64,000 bases of DNA from Tubulanus polymorphus (taxonomy: Eukaryota; Nemertea; Palaeonemertea; Tubulaniformes; Tubulanidae), in contig NC_134033.1 of NCBI RefSeq assembly GCF_964204645.1, positions 5,428,231 through 5,492,230 of the forward strand. The letters are read 5' to 3'. The notes beneath the pieces are model-generated. The model had not been told where the DNA came from and ran no database searches. It saw nothing but the letters and a program-made list of their open reading frames with translations. Shown in pieces: positions 44,957 to 56,500 of the stretch (position 1 is the stretch's first letter; the number at the start of each line of letters is the position of its first letter). Both the position numbers and the translations under genes were made by a program.

Positions 44957-46732
44957 ATAAAAAATAAAACCCGCTTGGTGACAAGTCGTTTTAACAGTGT
45001 TCGCGTGTAGGCTATGTTTCTTTAGTTATATTCTTCAGTTTGCTATATAAGCGACTTTTTAAATATCTTCAGTTGGTCGCTGCGTCTGTGTGAAATTGTT
45101 TTTTTCGATTGTATCATAATTCCGAACAAAATTTACTTACATTTATCACTGTTAATACAGTAAAAGGTCCTCTTTTCAGTCGGCTTTTGGGGTTAGGGTT
45201 TTATTTGGGAAGTCGTGGTTGGGGCTTATTTGTGAGTTAAGGGATTATTTAATGTGGTAGGGGTAAGGAGTGGGAGCTGTGGTCAGGACCGAGGTCGTTT
45301 TTTGTTGTTCCCTATCCACCAACCGCAGAGCTGAGAACACGTGACAAGTGTGAATACTTACGATACACGCACGCGCTCTGGGCCAAAGTTAAAGGAATAC
45401 GTCCTCTGAAAATCAAAGCTGCACTGATTAACTTCCGCATACTAGCAGCGCCGCGTGGTGAGAATACTGTGGCAATGGAGGATTCTCCTTGTGGCATGTG
45501 AGGATCCACCATCTGTCACCAGTGTGTAGTATGAGTAAACGCAAAAATTGACGCCAGGTTTAATGCGAAAAATCCAAAGTTTTTGTTCATGAAAATATTT
45601 TTGCGTTTAATTTGTGTTGGTTCTATAATAGATTATAACATTATTGTCGAATCCTAAAGCAACGAATGATGATATTTTTTTCTGTTCGATTCAAACATCA
45701 CACAGATAACCAATAATCAAAACCTGTTTAGCTTTTTTTCTAAAGGCTCCGTTCGTTGCGCAGTAAACGAAGAAGTTTACGGATGAGTCTATGACACTGA
45801 GCAGAATTCCTACTTTACGCATGACCATTAGTTCATCCCCGGATAGACCGTGAGGAAAATTGTACGTTTTAAAAAATTCTAGCAAACGGTCCAGCGACGC
45901 GGGAATTTCACACATAAAGAACAGAAATACAATGATAAGAACCACTTTTAATATCTTCAGTTCGGTAGATTTTTCAACGGGCGCCGCGGCGTCTGTGTGA
46001 AATTGTTTCTTTCGATTTAGTTTTCTAAACATCATAATTCCGAACAAAGTTAGATTAATCGCAGTTAGAAGCGTAAACGGTCCAATGACAGTCATGAAAA
46101 GATAGGAATTCCGAAGGATGATCGTCGCGATATAGGAATAATATTGAAAAAAAGGTGTCGGAATCGTTGTCACGCCGCAAGCACCCATTGTAAATAAATT
46201 ATGAAAACAAGGATCCGTGGCTCTTCCGGGTAAAGATGACGGAAAATAATACTGCCAGAAACAAATGGCGGAAGAAATACCGTTTAAAACTGCCAGAAAA
46301 ATGATATGTTTTTTGTTCCAGAATCGTTCGAAAAACAGCGGACTCGCGACAACCAGAAGTCTTTCAAAATTGATTATAACTACGGCCCAATTCTTTGCCG
46401 TTTGAAACGTATGAAACAGTGGTAGAACCCAAATAATAAATTCGTGTCCAAAATACCAGTCATCGTAACGGCCGAGGTGTGTGGTTGAATGTAAGAAAAT
46501 GATAGCAAATATTCGAATTGGATAAAGCAGTAACACTGAAATAAGAAACAGTAAATCGAACCAGGCAAGAACTATTATAGTTTGATAAATAGCGCGACCG
46601 ATCTTTCTGAATATTATGATAGAAGCAGAGTTTAGAATCATTCCAAAAACTGAAGCCGGAAAATATCCGTATATGTAAAGCTTATAACTGAAAACGTGAT
46701 CCCATCGTTCTGGTGGATGCCCGCAGCCGTCC
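44957..46732. repeat. segmental duplication, copy A (matches 47933-49341 plus 56620-57422)
   Basis: From AAACCCGCTTGGTGACAAGT onward, copy A is nearly identical to 47937-49341 (apart from a 438-bp insertion) and then, from about 45931, to 56620-57422. It covers the receptor gene and about 700 bp of its 3' flank. Confidence 0.93.
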
Positions 46733-46767
46733 AATGTAGTCGCGGAGAATATTGTCGTAGAATTCAT
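45691..46767 (-). CDS. class A (rhodopsin-like) G-protein-coupled receptor, intronless
   Basis: A 358-residue, seven-helix receptor in one exon. TM1 has N in FGMILNSASIIIF; TM2 has D in LAWFDLLFL. TM3 ends INFERLLVVASP, an E-R-L version of the D/E-R-Y motif. Cys residues before TM3-TM5 (DPCFHNLF) could form the extracellular loop bond. TM6 contains FFMCEIPASL and TM7 ends SSVNFFVYCATNGAFRKK, a variant of NPxxY followed by helix 8. The pattern is that of invertebrate peptide-receptor-like orphan GPCRs (FMRFamide-receptor type). The ligand is unknown. The N terminus has no signal peptide, which is usual. This is the intact copy of a local duplication. Confidence 0.9.
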   Translation of the reverse strand: MNSTTIFSATTLDGCGHPPERWDHVFSYKLYIYGYFPASVFGMILNSASIIIFRKIGRAIYQTIIVLAWFDLLFLISVLLLYPIRIFAIIFLHSTTHLGRYDDWYFGHEFIIWVLPLFHTFQTAKNWAVVIINFERLLVVASPLFFERFWNKKHIIFLAVLNGISSAICFWQYYFPSSLPGRATDPCFHNLFTMGACGVTTIPTPFFQYYSYIATIILRNSYLFMTVIGPFTLLTAINLTLFGIMMFRKLNRKKQFHTDAAAPVEKSTELKILKVVLIIVFLFFMCEIPASLDRLLEFFKTYNFPHGLSGDELMVMRKVGILLSVIDSSVNFFVYCATNGAFRKKAKQVLIIGYLCDV

Positions 46768-47388
46768 GTTGAAGCTCAGTAATCAATGAGTCAGTGGCAC
46801 CCACCCTCTCTCTCTCTCCTCACATTGCTACTGCATCGACGTATACTTTCCGATAAAAATACAACCAAAGCGCTATAGGATATATCAGTATACTGCACGA
46901 GGATTATCTGTATCATGAATATATTTAAACACCAAGCGAGTCACACTTCAATTCCTGTGTCAAAGTCAAACCTTAGGTTCTCTCCCATAGTAAACTGTTG
47001 TCCCAGTTCATTCCATCTCTGGTCAATATCAACGAGATGTATTTGTGCAATTGTATGTATCAAAAATTTGGATTTAAATGAATTTCAACATTACGATATT
47101 TTAAGTCTTTTGGTTCGTGATTGCGGGACTTACGTTTCGAAGTTTCAACATACCTGCTAAATTATATTCTGAATTCATCACATTGTAATAACATTACACC
47201 ATAATTTAATTGCGTGACTGAAACAATGCGTCATGATAAATAAATAATGTCGTTACATATTGCGACCAGCGTCGATATCAACACCATTGCTGGTAGCTAT
47301 TTTTACCTCCAATTATCATAAATTGTGCTTGATGGCCAACTCAATTGGTCCCAGAATATGAGATCAACGACTATCTGACTTTAGTAAT
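46768..47388. other. 5' flank of the receptor gene, no other gene seen
   Basis: (CT)n-rich sequence at 46804-46819 lies just upstream of the receptor. No TATA box is clear and the ORF at 46915-47160 has no motif. Confidence 0.4.
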
Positions 47389-47530
47389 AGGGATAATAGG
47401 GGTTTAGGCCAAAGGTCGAAGGGTCGAGCTCGTAAAAAATGAAAAATAAATTCTCGCACGCTCGAATTTATTTTTCATTTTTTACTCACCCGCCCCTTCG
47501 ACCTTTAACCTGAACCCCTATTATCCCTAT
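47388..47530. repeat. large palindrome beside an AT-rich ORF
   Basis: AGGGATAATAGGGGTTTAGG on the left is matched by CCTGAACCCCTATTATCCCT on the right, and AAAAAATGAAAAATAAATTC by GAATTTATTTTTCATTTTTT, with a short centre near 47458. The arms are about 65 bp and roughly 85% paired. Confidence 0.85.
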
Positions 47531-47598
47531 AACTCTTAAAATATTCATATATATGAATAACTTCTAAAATCAATTTTAATAAAAAATTTGATATTAAA

Positions 47599-47931
47599 AT
47601 GGAAGCAAATAAGAAGTACAACTGTTCAACGTATAAAATCAATATAGATAAATCCCAAAAAGCAAGACACAATAAAACTAGAACACATTTAGAAAATAAA
47701 TTAAAGTTAAAATATAAAGATGATATATTAGAAATTAAATTAGATGAATTAAAGAATGAAAAAGAAACATACAAATGTGACACATGTAATCAATCATTCA
47801 GTGATAAAAGATATTATAAAGAACATTTAAAATCTAAAAGTCATATTAGAAATATGAATAATGATATTTTAGGTGAAGATTATTTTGATAATGATAATGC
47901 TAAGAAACAGAAGACAATTAAAAGAATATAA
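47599..47931 (+). CDS. small C2H2 zinc-finger ORF in an AT-rich insert
   Basis: 110 codons, very A-rich and Lys/Asn/Asp-rich, unlike its GC-richer neighbours. Residues about 58-82 form a classical finger (YKCDTCNQSFSDKRYYKEHL followed by KSKSH: C-x2-C-x12-H-x4-H). A degenerate finger-like CSTYK...H...H precedes it at residues 9-30. An AT-rich leader and ATGGAAGC start follow the palindrome at 47388-47530. The composition suggests an inserted, perhaps viral or mobile-element, gene. It ends exactly before the duplicated segment begins (47933). Confidence 0.5.
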   Translation: MEANKKYNCSTYKINIDKSQKARHNKTRTHLENKLKLKYKDDILEIKLDELKNEKETYKCDTCNQSFSDKRYYKEHLKSKSHIRNMNNDILGEDYFDNDNAKKQKTIKRI

Positions 47932-48021
47932 AAATTAAAACCCGCTTGGTGACAAGTCGTTTTAACAGTGTTCGCGTGTAGGCTATGTTTCTTTAGTTAT
48001 ATTCTTCAGTTTGCTATATAA

Positions 48022-48456
48022 AGGTAGGGGCACACGAGCGTATTTTTTTCGCCCGATCGCGGCGAATTTATAAATCGCCCAAAAATTCGCTCGTGTGGCC
48101 ACTCACGGCGACGACGATTTCGTCGGCCGACTCGATCGCCCGGCGAATCGCCCGTATCAAACATGTTTGATATTTTCGGCCGATTATTTACGCCGGCGAT
48201 TGGATCGCCCGCAAATTCGCTCGTCTGCCCGCACTCGGCGAATTTCGCCGAGCGATCCATTTTTATCAACCAATAGGATGCATTGTTGATATCATGTGAT
48301 TCGTTAACTCTCTCCCTCAGTGCCAGTCGCTGACCGAATTTCGGTTTGATCGCCATGTGTGCCCGCTCGTATCTTGCGTATAATTTCGTCGGCGAATTCG
48401 CTGGCGAATTTAATCGTCGCGATCGGGCGAAAAAATACGCTCGTGTGTCCCTAGCT
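48022..48456. mobile_element. PIF/Harbinger-like MITE, 435 bp, with empty site in copy A
   Basis: The ends AGGTAGGGGCACACGAGCGT and AGCTAGGGACACACGAGCGT (minus) are inverted repeats continuing into TTTTTTCGCCCGATCGC. TAA occurs at 48019-48021 and 48457-48459. Copy A has the uninterrupted GCTATATAAGCGACTTTT (about 45043-45060), so the 3-bp duplication and exact borders are directly visible. There is no transposase; the short ORF inside is an artefact. Confidence 0.93.
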
Positions 48457-49059
48457 TAAGCGACTTTTTAAATATCTTCAGTTGGCCGCTGCGTCTGTGT
48501 GAAATTGTTTTTTTCGATTGTATCATAATTCCGAACAAAATTTACTTACATTTATCACAGTTAATACAGTAAAAGGTCCTCTTTTCAGTCGGCTTTGAGG
48601 GGTAGGGTTTTATTTGGGAAGTCGTGGTTGGGGCTTATTTGTGAGTTAAGGGATTATTTTATGTGGTAGGGGTAAGGAGTGGGAGCTGTGGTCAGGACCG
48701 AGGTCGTTTTCTGTTGTTCCCTATCCACCAACCGCAGAGCTGAGAACACGTAACAAGTGTGAATACTTACGATACACGCACGCGCACTGGGCCAAAGTTA
48801 AAGGAATACGTCCTCTGAAAATCGAAGCTGCACTGATTAACTTCCGCATACTAGCAGCGCCGCGTGGTGAGAATACTGTGGCAATGGAGGATTCTACTTG
48901 TGGCATGTGAGGATCCACCAGGTGTCACCAGTGTGTAGTATGAGTAAACGCAAAAATTGACGCCAGGTTTAATGCGAAAAATCCAAAGTTTTTGTTCATG
49001 AAAATATTTTTGCGTTTAATTTGTGTTGGTTCTATAATAGATTATAACATTATTGTCGA

Positions 49060-49341
49060 ATCCTAAAGCAACGAAAGATGATATTTTTTTCTGTTCGATT
49101 CAAACATCACACAGATAACAAACAATAAAAACCTGTTTAGCTTTTTTTTCTAAAGGTTCCGTTCGTTGCGGAGTAAACGAAGAAGTTTACGGATGAGTCT
49201 ATGACACTGAGCAGAATTCCTACTTTACGCATGACCATTAGTTCATCCCCGGATAGACCGTGAGGAAAATTGTACGTTTTAAAAAAGTCTAGCAAACGGT
49301 CCAGCGACGCGGGAATTTCACACATAAAGAACAGAAATACA
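49060..49341 (-). pseudogene. GPCR copy 2, C-terminal half (TM6-TM7)
   Basis: It encodes FLFFMCEIPASL (TM6) to SSVNFFVYSATNGTFRKKS and then an earlier stop than copy A (RKKAKQVL...). The frame upstream of TM6 is replaced by insert sequence at 49342. Its missing N-terminal part lies at 56620-57422. Confidence 0.9.
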
Positions 49342-49389
49342 AATATAGCTGCAAAGCAGCGATAACGGGTTTTCTGCGCAGTCTTAGAA

Positions 49390-49680
49390 TCCTGTTCAAC
49401 GGTGGATTTCAACAAAGCATTTGATAAGGCTCAACATCAGCCATTGCTAAACAGGCTATTAGGAAACAGTATCAATGATAGGTCGCCCAAATGGCTCAGC
49501 AGTTATCTCTGAACGGAAACTTGTAACCGAAATCAACGGAATGCCTCATCTTGGAATGAGACGGTCTAACTAGTGGAGTCACGCAAGGTAGTATCCTAAT
49601 TCGTCTTCTGTTTAATGTCCTGACAAATGACATACACAGTAATCCAAAATATACCAGACCGAGTAAATTTCCAAAACGAC
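49390..49680 (+). pseudogene. decayed non-LTR RT fragment
   Basis: TVDFNKAFDKAQHQPLLNRL, WLSSYL and, in a shifted frame, SGVTQGSIL and NDIH correspond to RT motifs 3-4 of a Jockey-like LINE. Several stops and frameshifts are present. Confidence 0.8.
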
Positions 49681-49689
49681 CTTAACACA

Positions 49690-49996
49690 CTGTTCGACCA
49701 AAAAACTTAATGTTCCGACAAAACCACGGGTGACAAAACCAAAATTATGAATTGTCGCGGGTGACAAAACCAAAATATTGAATTGTCACGGGCGACAAAA
49801 CAAAAATAATGAATTGTCGCGGGCGATAAAACCAAAATAATGAATTGTCGGGGGCGATAAAACCAAAATATTGAATTGTCGCGGGCGATAAAACCATAAT
49901 AATGAATTGTCGCAGACGACAAAAACAAAATATTGAATTGTTGCGTGCGACAAAACCAAAATAATGAATTGTCGCGGGCGACAAAACCAAACTAGG
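49690..49996. repeat. 31-bp satellite, block 1 (about 9-10 units)
   Basis: Unit: GAATTGTCGCGGGCGA(T/C), AAAACCAAAATAAT (31 bp). The larger block is at 51240-52200. Confidence 0.95.
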
Positions 49997-51239
49997 GGTC
50001 CAGGGACACCATGCTCACTTAAGAAGTGGTTTCAAATGCTCAACAATCTAACAATTTCAATAAATAACGCCCTCTAGTGACCATATACAAAAACCAATGA
50101 CCTTGAAACCCACCACAATCATAGAACATGTGAGCAGCTATGATTTTGTAATCGATGGTGATAACAAAATATGCCTCGTTACCAATTTAATATGGAAATA
50201 CTAAGTTATTCTACAATTCAACGCCCCCTGGTGACCATATGCAAAACCCAATGACCTTAAAACTCACCCCAATCGTAGTACATGTCATGAAATACAACTT
50301 TGCAATTGATCATAGTAACAAAATATGCCTAGGTACCAATCTAATAAGGAAATGCTAAGCCATTCTACTATTCAACGCCCCCTGGTGACTATATGGAATA
50401 ACTAATGTCCTTAAAAACTCACCACAATCATAGACGATGTCATGATCTACAACTTTGCAATTGATCATGGTAACAAAATATGCCTTGGTACAAATATAGC
50501 AATACTATTGTATTATTCAACGCCCCCTGATGGCCACATACAAAAACCAATGACCTTGAAACTCACCAAAATCATAGAACACGTTATGGGCTACAACTTT
50601 CCAATTGAATATAGTAACACAATATGCTTAGGTATCAATTTAATGTGGAAAAACTTTTTCCCACCTACGAATGAGTACTGATGTCACCAAGATGGCCGCC
50701 AATTGCGTCATAATTGGCTGATCAAAGATACCTGTCCCAGGTATAAAACATCCCTCTCTAAAGAATATCCATCAGCAATTGCAATGAGAAATGGCAAACC
50801 AGTAGGAAGCTACGTGACCTAGAATTCTGGCCAAAATTGACATTTTTGGGCACTAAAAAGGTCATAGGACGGCCATCTTGAGTCAGATCGACCCAATTTT
50901 CTTATGCTGATGGGCCTTTGGTAGATTCAAATATAAACGAAAGATCAAGGTTATTGATCAAAAGCGTCTTCAAAATTTCCCACGAAAACTTCGAAAATGT
51001 TTAAAAAGTGCTGATTTTGGCAAACAACAATGGCTGCCAGTCGGCCATCTTGAATCTGACAGGGCCAGTTTTTGGGCTGACGATGTGTCTAGGGTAGATA
51101 CATGTATAAACCAAATATCAAGACATTACCTTGAAGCGTCTTCAAAACTTCCCAAAATAACTGGATTCCGTCTATGGACGGACGGACGGACGAAAAGTGA
51201 ACGCAATAGCCCGCTGGGACTAAAGTCCCAAGTGGACTG
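49997..51239. repeat. segment between satellite blocks, with four 145-154-bp tandem units
   Basis: Tandem units between about 50060 and 50660 share CAACGCCCCCTGGTGACCAT, CCAATGACCTT(G/A)AAACTCAC, TACAACTTTGCAATTGATCA and AACAAAATATGCCT. 50660-51239 contains two related GGCCATCTTGA(G/A)TC segments, a TATGGACGGACGGACGG run and GGGACTAAAGTCCCA. No ORF; probably part of one non-autonomous element together with the flanking satellite. Confidence 0.7.
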
Positions 51240-52200
51240 AAAAATAATTGTCGCGGGCGACAAAACCAAAATATTGAATTGTCGCGGGCGACAAAACCAA
51301 ACTAATGAATTGTCGCGGGCGACAAAACCAAACTAATGAATTGTCGCGGGCGATAAAACCAAACAAATGAATTGTCGCGGCGATAAAACAAAAATATTGA
51401 ATTGTCGCGGGCGATAAAACCAAAATAATGAATCGTCTCGGGCGACAAAAACAAAATATTGAATCGTCGCGGGCGACAAAATCAAAATAATGAATTGTCG
51501 CGGGCGACAAAACCAAAATAATGAATTGTCGCGGGCGATAAAACCAAAATAATGAATTGTCTCGGGCGACAAAACCAAAATAATGAATTGTCGCGGGCGA
51601 TAAAACCAAAATATTGAATTGTCGCGGGCGACAAAACCAAAAAGAAAATTGGCACGGGCGATAAAAACAAAATATAAAACCAAAATAATGAATTGTCGTG
51701 GGCGATAAAACCAAAATATTGAATTGTCGCGGGCGATAAAACCAAAATAATGAATTGTCGCGGGCGATAAAACTAAAATAATGAATTATCGCGGGCGATA
51801 AAACCAAAATATTGAATTGTCGGGGGCAATTAAACCAAAATGAATTGTCTCGGGCGACAAAACCAAAATAATGAATTGTCGCGGGCGATAAAACCAAAAT
51901 AATGAATTGTCGCGGGCGATAAAACCAAAATATTGAATTGTCGCGGGCGATAAAACAAAATTAATGAATTATCGCGGGCGACAAAACCAAAATATTGAAT
52001 TGTCGCGGGCGATAAAACAAAATTAATGAATTATCGCGGGCGATAAAACCAAAATATTGAAGTGTGGCAGGCGATAAAACTGCGACAAAAAGAGAAAAAA
52101 ATTGTCGCGGGCGATAAAACCAAAATAATGAATTGTCGCGGGCCATAAAACCAAAATAATGAATTGTCGAGGGCGACAAAACCAAAATTATTGTTTTGTC
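51240..52200. repeat. 31-bp satellite, block 2 (about 30 units)
   Basis: Same unit as block 1, in the same orientation. Units alternate between AATAATG and AATATTG and between GACAAAACC and GATAAAACC. Long minus-strand ORFs arise because no phase of the unit contains a stop in that frame; they are artefacts. Confidence 0.95.
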
Positions 52201-52299
52201 GCATTATTTTAGTTTTGTCGTTTTGTCATAATGTCGCCCTCATTTGCATATACGTGTTTTTTTTACGCATGGCCCTTATCAGCCATCATACTAAAGCCT

Positions 52300-52655
52300 T
52301 AAGGTCTCGTAAAACTCGATAAACACTTCAAGCGACACAGCGAACGATCTCCTTTCCCCCACAGCGAACGCTTAACCTAGTAGAGGCTACTAGCCTATGT
52401 AGGCCTATGTATATGCGTAGGCCTAACATCCGGACAGATTGGTCGTAGGCCTATTGAATTTAACAACCCACCTAAATATCGTAAATTTTGTTTTGAAGTT
52501 CAATCCAATGAGTCCGTTAGTAAACGCAACAATTGTACTGTGTTTGTTTGAGACAGTAAAGCTCAGTACCGGTAGGCCTAAAGCCGCGTCAAACTCGATA
52601 AACACTTCAAGCGACACAGCGAACGATCCCTTTCCCCCACAGCGAACGCTTACTC
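52300..52655. repeat. 72-bp direct repeat pair
   Basis: AAACTCGATAAACACTTCAA, GCGACACAGCGAACGATC and TTTCCCCCACAGCGAACGCT occur at about 52312-52374 and 52590-52651, 275 bp apart. No coding signal. Confidence 0.75.
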
Positions 52656-53066
52656 CGAATGTCAAGTGTGAGTCCAGCATACGGAAAGGATTATGTGTTA
52701 TATACTTGTATTTAGTAAATACCTTGTGCATTTGACAATGATCGGTATGTACTGTAGGAAATATAGAGTATTGATGGTATTGATATAGAGGTTGAAGCCC
52801 GCGGCCGAATAAAGTAATATATTCTTTTATTTTGATACCTCGTCGACATAACAGCTTTTCTCCGCTATATCTCTTCGGCGTGTTTAGTTTAGGCCTACGA
52901 TTCCTCGGTACACTAAAGATTTATCTTAGTAAATATTCGGTTAATTCGGTAAAGAAAAATAGGTATTGTTATACTAACTCCTTGAAACCCGCAGCCAAAT
53001 TACTGGTAGTAATAAATTAATTTGTACTCGATTTGATTCTCATGATGAGGAGAAACTCGCAGCTGA
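52656..53066. other. no gene seen; flank of the LINE
   Basis: AT-rich unassigned sequence upstream of the LINE frame. The LINE 5' junction probably lies near its right end. Confidence 0.4.
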
Positions 53067-56000
53067 TCCCCGCGGAACGACGATGTAGTAACACACAGTA
53101 ACTTCGTCTCAAATCCAACAGATAATAATGTACAATGGAAATTCTACAAAATTTGGAAAAAAAATGAAAATCACGCACAGAAAATAATTGGAATAGTTTA
53201 CAAACCCCCAGCATCAAACACCCATCAATTTTTACAAGCTTTGGAAACGGAAATCGCTAAACTCAGTTCCTTGAATACAGATATCCTCATCTGTGGAGAC
53301 TTTAATATTGACCTGATAAAAACAAATCAAGAAAATTATAGCTCTCTTTTTTTCGAATTACTTAGCACAAACTCATTTACTCCACTCATTACCCTGCCAA
53401 CTAGAGTCACTCACCGAAGTGCCACTCTAATTGACAACATATTTACTAACTCACATAACTATTACTCGGGCATCCTTACAACACCACTCTCGGACCATTT
53501 TATCACTTTTGCGTGTAGTCACAGGACAAAACGAAAACCCAATAATAAACAAACATACACAAAAAATTTTATCAGTGAACAAGGATTTAACAATATATGT
53601 GATAAACTCAGCGATATTGACTTCCCAACACTCCTAAACAACAACCTTTCAATTAACGAAACATTCGAATCATTTTCAGCGACCTTAAGCACAATAATTA
53701 ATTCAGAAACCACTTCAAAAAAACTGAAACAAAACAAATACAACACACCAAGAAGCCCATGGATAACTAAAGGCATAATTCAATCGATCTACAACAAAGA
53801 TAAAAAATACATACACCTAATGTCTATAAAAAATGAAATCCTACGTGTTATCGAACTACACAACTTCAAAACATACAGAAACAAACTTAACTCAATCATT
53901 AGACTTTCCAAAAAACTTCACTACCAAAAATCCTTAAAAATAGCAAACGGCAACATAAAAGACACCTGGAAAATCCTGAGGGAAGTAATCGGGAAAACTA
54001 ATAATAAACAAGACATTACACACTCATTCAAAATTAACAACATTAAGACTACCGACCCAATCAAAATTGCCAACTCTTTTAACAATCACTTCAATCAAAT
54101 TGGTGAACATCTAGCAAATGAACTTCCCTTGTCTCAAATGCCATCTCAACACTACCTGAACAATTTACCTAGATCCGACTCTAACTTCTTCCTCATGCCA
54201 GTGTGCGAAAGAGAAGTCATAGAAACTATAAATAATCTCAAAACAAAACACTCAAGTGGTCATGACAACATTTCCACATACACCCTACAGAGAATCATCA
54301 ACCACATATCATACCCTCTAACTTGCCTTTTAAATCAATCCTTCTCAACAGGCAAATTCCCCGACTTACTTAAAATAGCTAAAATAACACCTTTACATAA
54401 AAAAGGTGACATAAACCTGATCGAAAATTATCGACCCATTTCACTACTAAATTCACTTTCCAAAATCTACGAAAAACTTGTACATAAACGACTATCTAAA
54501 TTCATTGACAAACACCTTTTTCCTAACCAATATGGTTTCCGACACAGCCATTCAACCGAACATGCAATACTCGAACTCATAGACAGAATTTCTAACTCAC
54601 TAAATAACCATGAATGGACAATCGGCATTTTCCTGGACCTTTCGAAGGCTTTTGACACTCTTAACCACGATATACTACTAGATAAACTTGAACATTACGG
54701 CATCCGAGGAATAGCAAGAGATTGGTTTTCCTCATATCTTTCTAATCGTCAACAATACGTTTCGTACAAATCCTACAACTCCTCTACACTATCCTCAAAC
54801 ATCGGTGTACCCCAGGGTTCCATCCTAGGTCCACTTCTCTTTCTAATTTACATCAATGATATCTATGCCTCCACGGTAAACATGAAGTACATATTATTCG
54901 CTGACGATACAAATTGCATTGCTTCTCATACACACCTCAACACACTCATACAGTATATTAATTATGACCTAAACATATTGAATGACTGGCTTATCGCTAA
55001 TAAACTAACCCCTAATCTGAACAAAACTAAATATATCATATTTCATAATTATCAGAGAAGACCATTCATAAACCACATACAACAAATCAAAATAGGCAAC
55101 TTTGAACTTGAAAGAGTAAAACAAAAAGATTTCCTCGGCTTGACAATACATGAAAATCTGAACTGGAAACCACATATCGACAAAATACACAAGAAAATTT
55201 CACAAATTACTGGTATCATAAACAAAACTAAAAACATCCTAGACACACAAAATTTACTTTCTCTTTACTACACCTTAGTCTATCCTCATTTGAACTATGG
55301 CTTGTTGGCTTGGGGCCACTCGCCTTATAATAAAAAATGCCTCCTAATCCAAAAGAAGATTGTTCGAATAATCACCAACTCTAAGTACACTGCACACACA
55401 GACCCACTTTTTAAAAATCTTGAAATCCTCAAAATCAATGATGTCCTCATCCTTAAAACTGCACTTTTTATTCAAAACACCATCAAATCTTCACCCCATT
55501 ACTTTTCTAATTACTTCACCGCGGAAAACTTATCTCCTTTAGTCAACATCAGAAAAAGCATATATTTAGACCACGCATATTCTTTATTTTCAAAACAAAC
55601 ACCGCCAACCCCGCATCAAAATTCACCTCAAAACATTCTTTCAAACATCTGGCAAAAACTACCTTTTTCCAATGATATCCTACAAACAAGCAAACAAAAT
55701 TTAAAACGTAAACTCAGACCATATCTCACCTCCACCTACAATGATATCCATCAATGTAATAACCCTAATTGTTATAATTGCTCACTCTCCTGAACCCTCT
55801 AGCTTACTCATATAAACTCTCCTGAAATTATCAAAAATCATCAACTTTCATTTCCTTCCACTTTATTTCTTCATTTCCCTTTCGTTTTTATTCCCTGGGT
55901 GCTTGCGACAGCGGCCTAAAGGCTTTGCTTGGCCCACACTGAAAGCTACTGTTCTCTCTCGCTTTTTATAATTGTGCTTTGTTTAAAAAAATTGTAAATT

Positions 56001-56092
56001 CTATTGTTTGTTTTCTCTCAACCTGTGTACATAGCCTATCATGCTTTCTGTGAAATAAATTTGAACTTGAACTTGAACTTGAACACGTTGAT
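53060..56092 (+). mobile_element. 5'-truncated non-LTR retrotransposon with (TTGAAC)n tail
   Basis: The ORF is followed by a 290-bp 3' UTR ending AAATAAATTTGAACTTGAAC then repeats of TTGAAC. The 5' boundary is approximate, and no target-site duplication was found. Confidence 0.85.
53067..55793 (+). CDS. LINE ORF2, 5'-truncated: endonuclease C-terminal part plus reverse transcriptase
   Basis: The frame is open for 908 codons after the stop at 53064, with no credible initiation codon because the N-terminal endonuclease is missing. Endonuclease signatures: [16 protein letters not shown] (53190), [13 protein letters not shown] (53280) and LSDHFITF (53490). RT motifs: [17 protein letters not shown] (54430), [24 protein letters not shown] (54630), [18 protein letters not shown] (54805) and LFADDTN (54895). 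The thumb-like C-terminal part has [17 protein letters not shown]. The frame is intact with conserved catalytic residues. It belongs to the Jockey/CR1-like group by eye; the clade is not settled. It is inactive as an element because of the missing 5' end. Confidence 0.92.
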   Translation, partial: SPRNDDVVTHSNFVSNPTDNNVQWKFYKIWKKNENHAQKIIGIVYKPPASNTHQFLQALETEIAKLSSLNTDILICGDFNIDLIKTNQENYSSLFFELLSTNSFTPLITLPTRVTHRSATLIDNIFTNSHNYYSGILTTPLSDHFITFACSHRTKRKPNNKQTYTKNFISEQGFNNICDKLSDIDFPTLLNNNLSINETFESFSATLSTIINSETTSKKLKQNKYNTPRSPWITKGIIQSIYNKDKKYIHLMSIKNEILRVIELHNFKTYRNKLNSIIRLSKKLHYQKSLKIANGNIKDTWKILREVIGKTNNKQDITHSFKINNIKTTDPIKIANSFNNHFNQIGEHLANELPLSQMPSQHYLNNLPRSDSNFFLMPVCEREVIETINNLKTKHSSGHDNISTYTLQRIINHISYPLTCLLNQSFSTGKFPDLLKIAKITPLHKKGDINLIENYRPISLLNSLSKIYEKLVHKRLSKFIDKHLFPNQYGFRHSHSTEHAILELIDRISNSLNNHEWTIGIFLDLSKAFDTLNHDILLDKLEHYGIRGIARDWFSSYLSNRQQYVSYKSYNSSTLSSNIGVPQGSILGPLLFLIYINDIYASTVNMKYILFADDTNCIASHTHLNTLIQYINYDLNILNDWLIANKLTPNLNKTKYIIFHNYQRRPFINHIQQIKIGNFELERVKQKDFLGLTIHENLNWKPHIDKIHKKISQITGIINKTKNILDTQNLLSLYYTLVYPHLNYGLLAWGHSPYNKKCLLIQKKIVRIITNSKYTAHTDPLFKNLEILKINDVLILKTALFIQNTIKSSPHYFSNYFTAENLSPLVNIRKSIYLDHAYSLFSKQTPPTPHQNSPQNILSNIWQKLPFSNDILQTSKQNLKRKLRPYLTSTYNDIHQCNNPNCYNCSLS

Positions 56093-56500
56093 TCGTCGAT
56101 GTTCACGGCTCGACAGTGCTTTTAAAATCTAAAGTAGTCAATTTCCAGTGTATCGGTAATATGATTTGATGAGGAAAATGGGCTATTGTTAAAATCACTG
56201 TTTGAAGACCGCGACTGAGTTTGAAGTCTGCGGCAATAAATTAGTTCATTTATACTTGAATTGATAATCGAAGTGACAGTCGGCCTGCGGGTTGATTTCG
56301 GGATGACGACTCGAAAAACATGTCGCCGCATTGAATGGGGCTAAATTTTCGATGTTTACGGCCCGACAGCGCTTTTGTAACGATGATTCGTGAAAAAACA
56401 CGCGGGCTATTTGTAGATCTCAGTGAGCTGAACGATATTATATGGATTGTATATGAAACAGCGGTAAGGTAACAAAGCCTATGTTCTTTTGGTAAAAATA
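56093..56500. other. unassigned, with a local repeat
   Basis: CGATGTTCACGGCTCGACAG (about 56097) and CGATGTTTACGGCCCGACAG (about 56349) are diverged repeats 252 bp apart. No gene is seen. Confidence 0.45.

Larger units (their letters stand above)
47933..49341. repeat. segmental duplication, copy B (3' flank and C-terminal half of receptor)
   Basis: It matches 44957-45931 at well over 95% by eye, apart from the 435-bp MITE at 48022-48456. The match stops sharply at AACAGAAATACAA (49341/49342). Confidence 0.93.

Noticed and set aside
48006-48356. 116-codon minus ORF
   Set aside because: It lies within the PIF-like MITE and reads its terminal repeat.
51220-51897. 225-codon minus ORF with repeated FGFVARDNS-like units
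   Set aside because: A 31-bp non-coding satellite that happens to lack stops in that frame; units shift frame and carry no domain.
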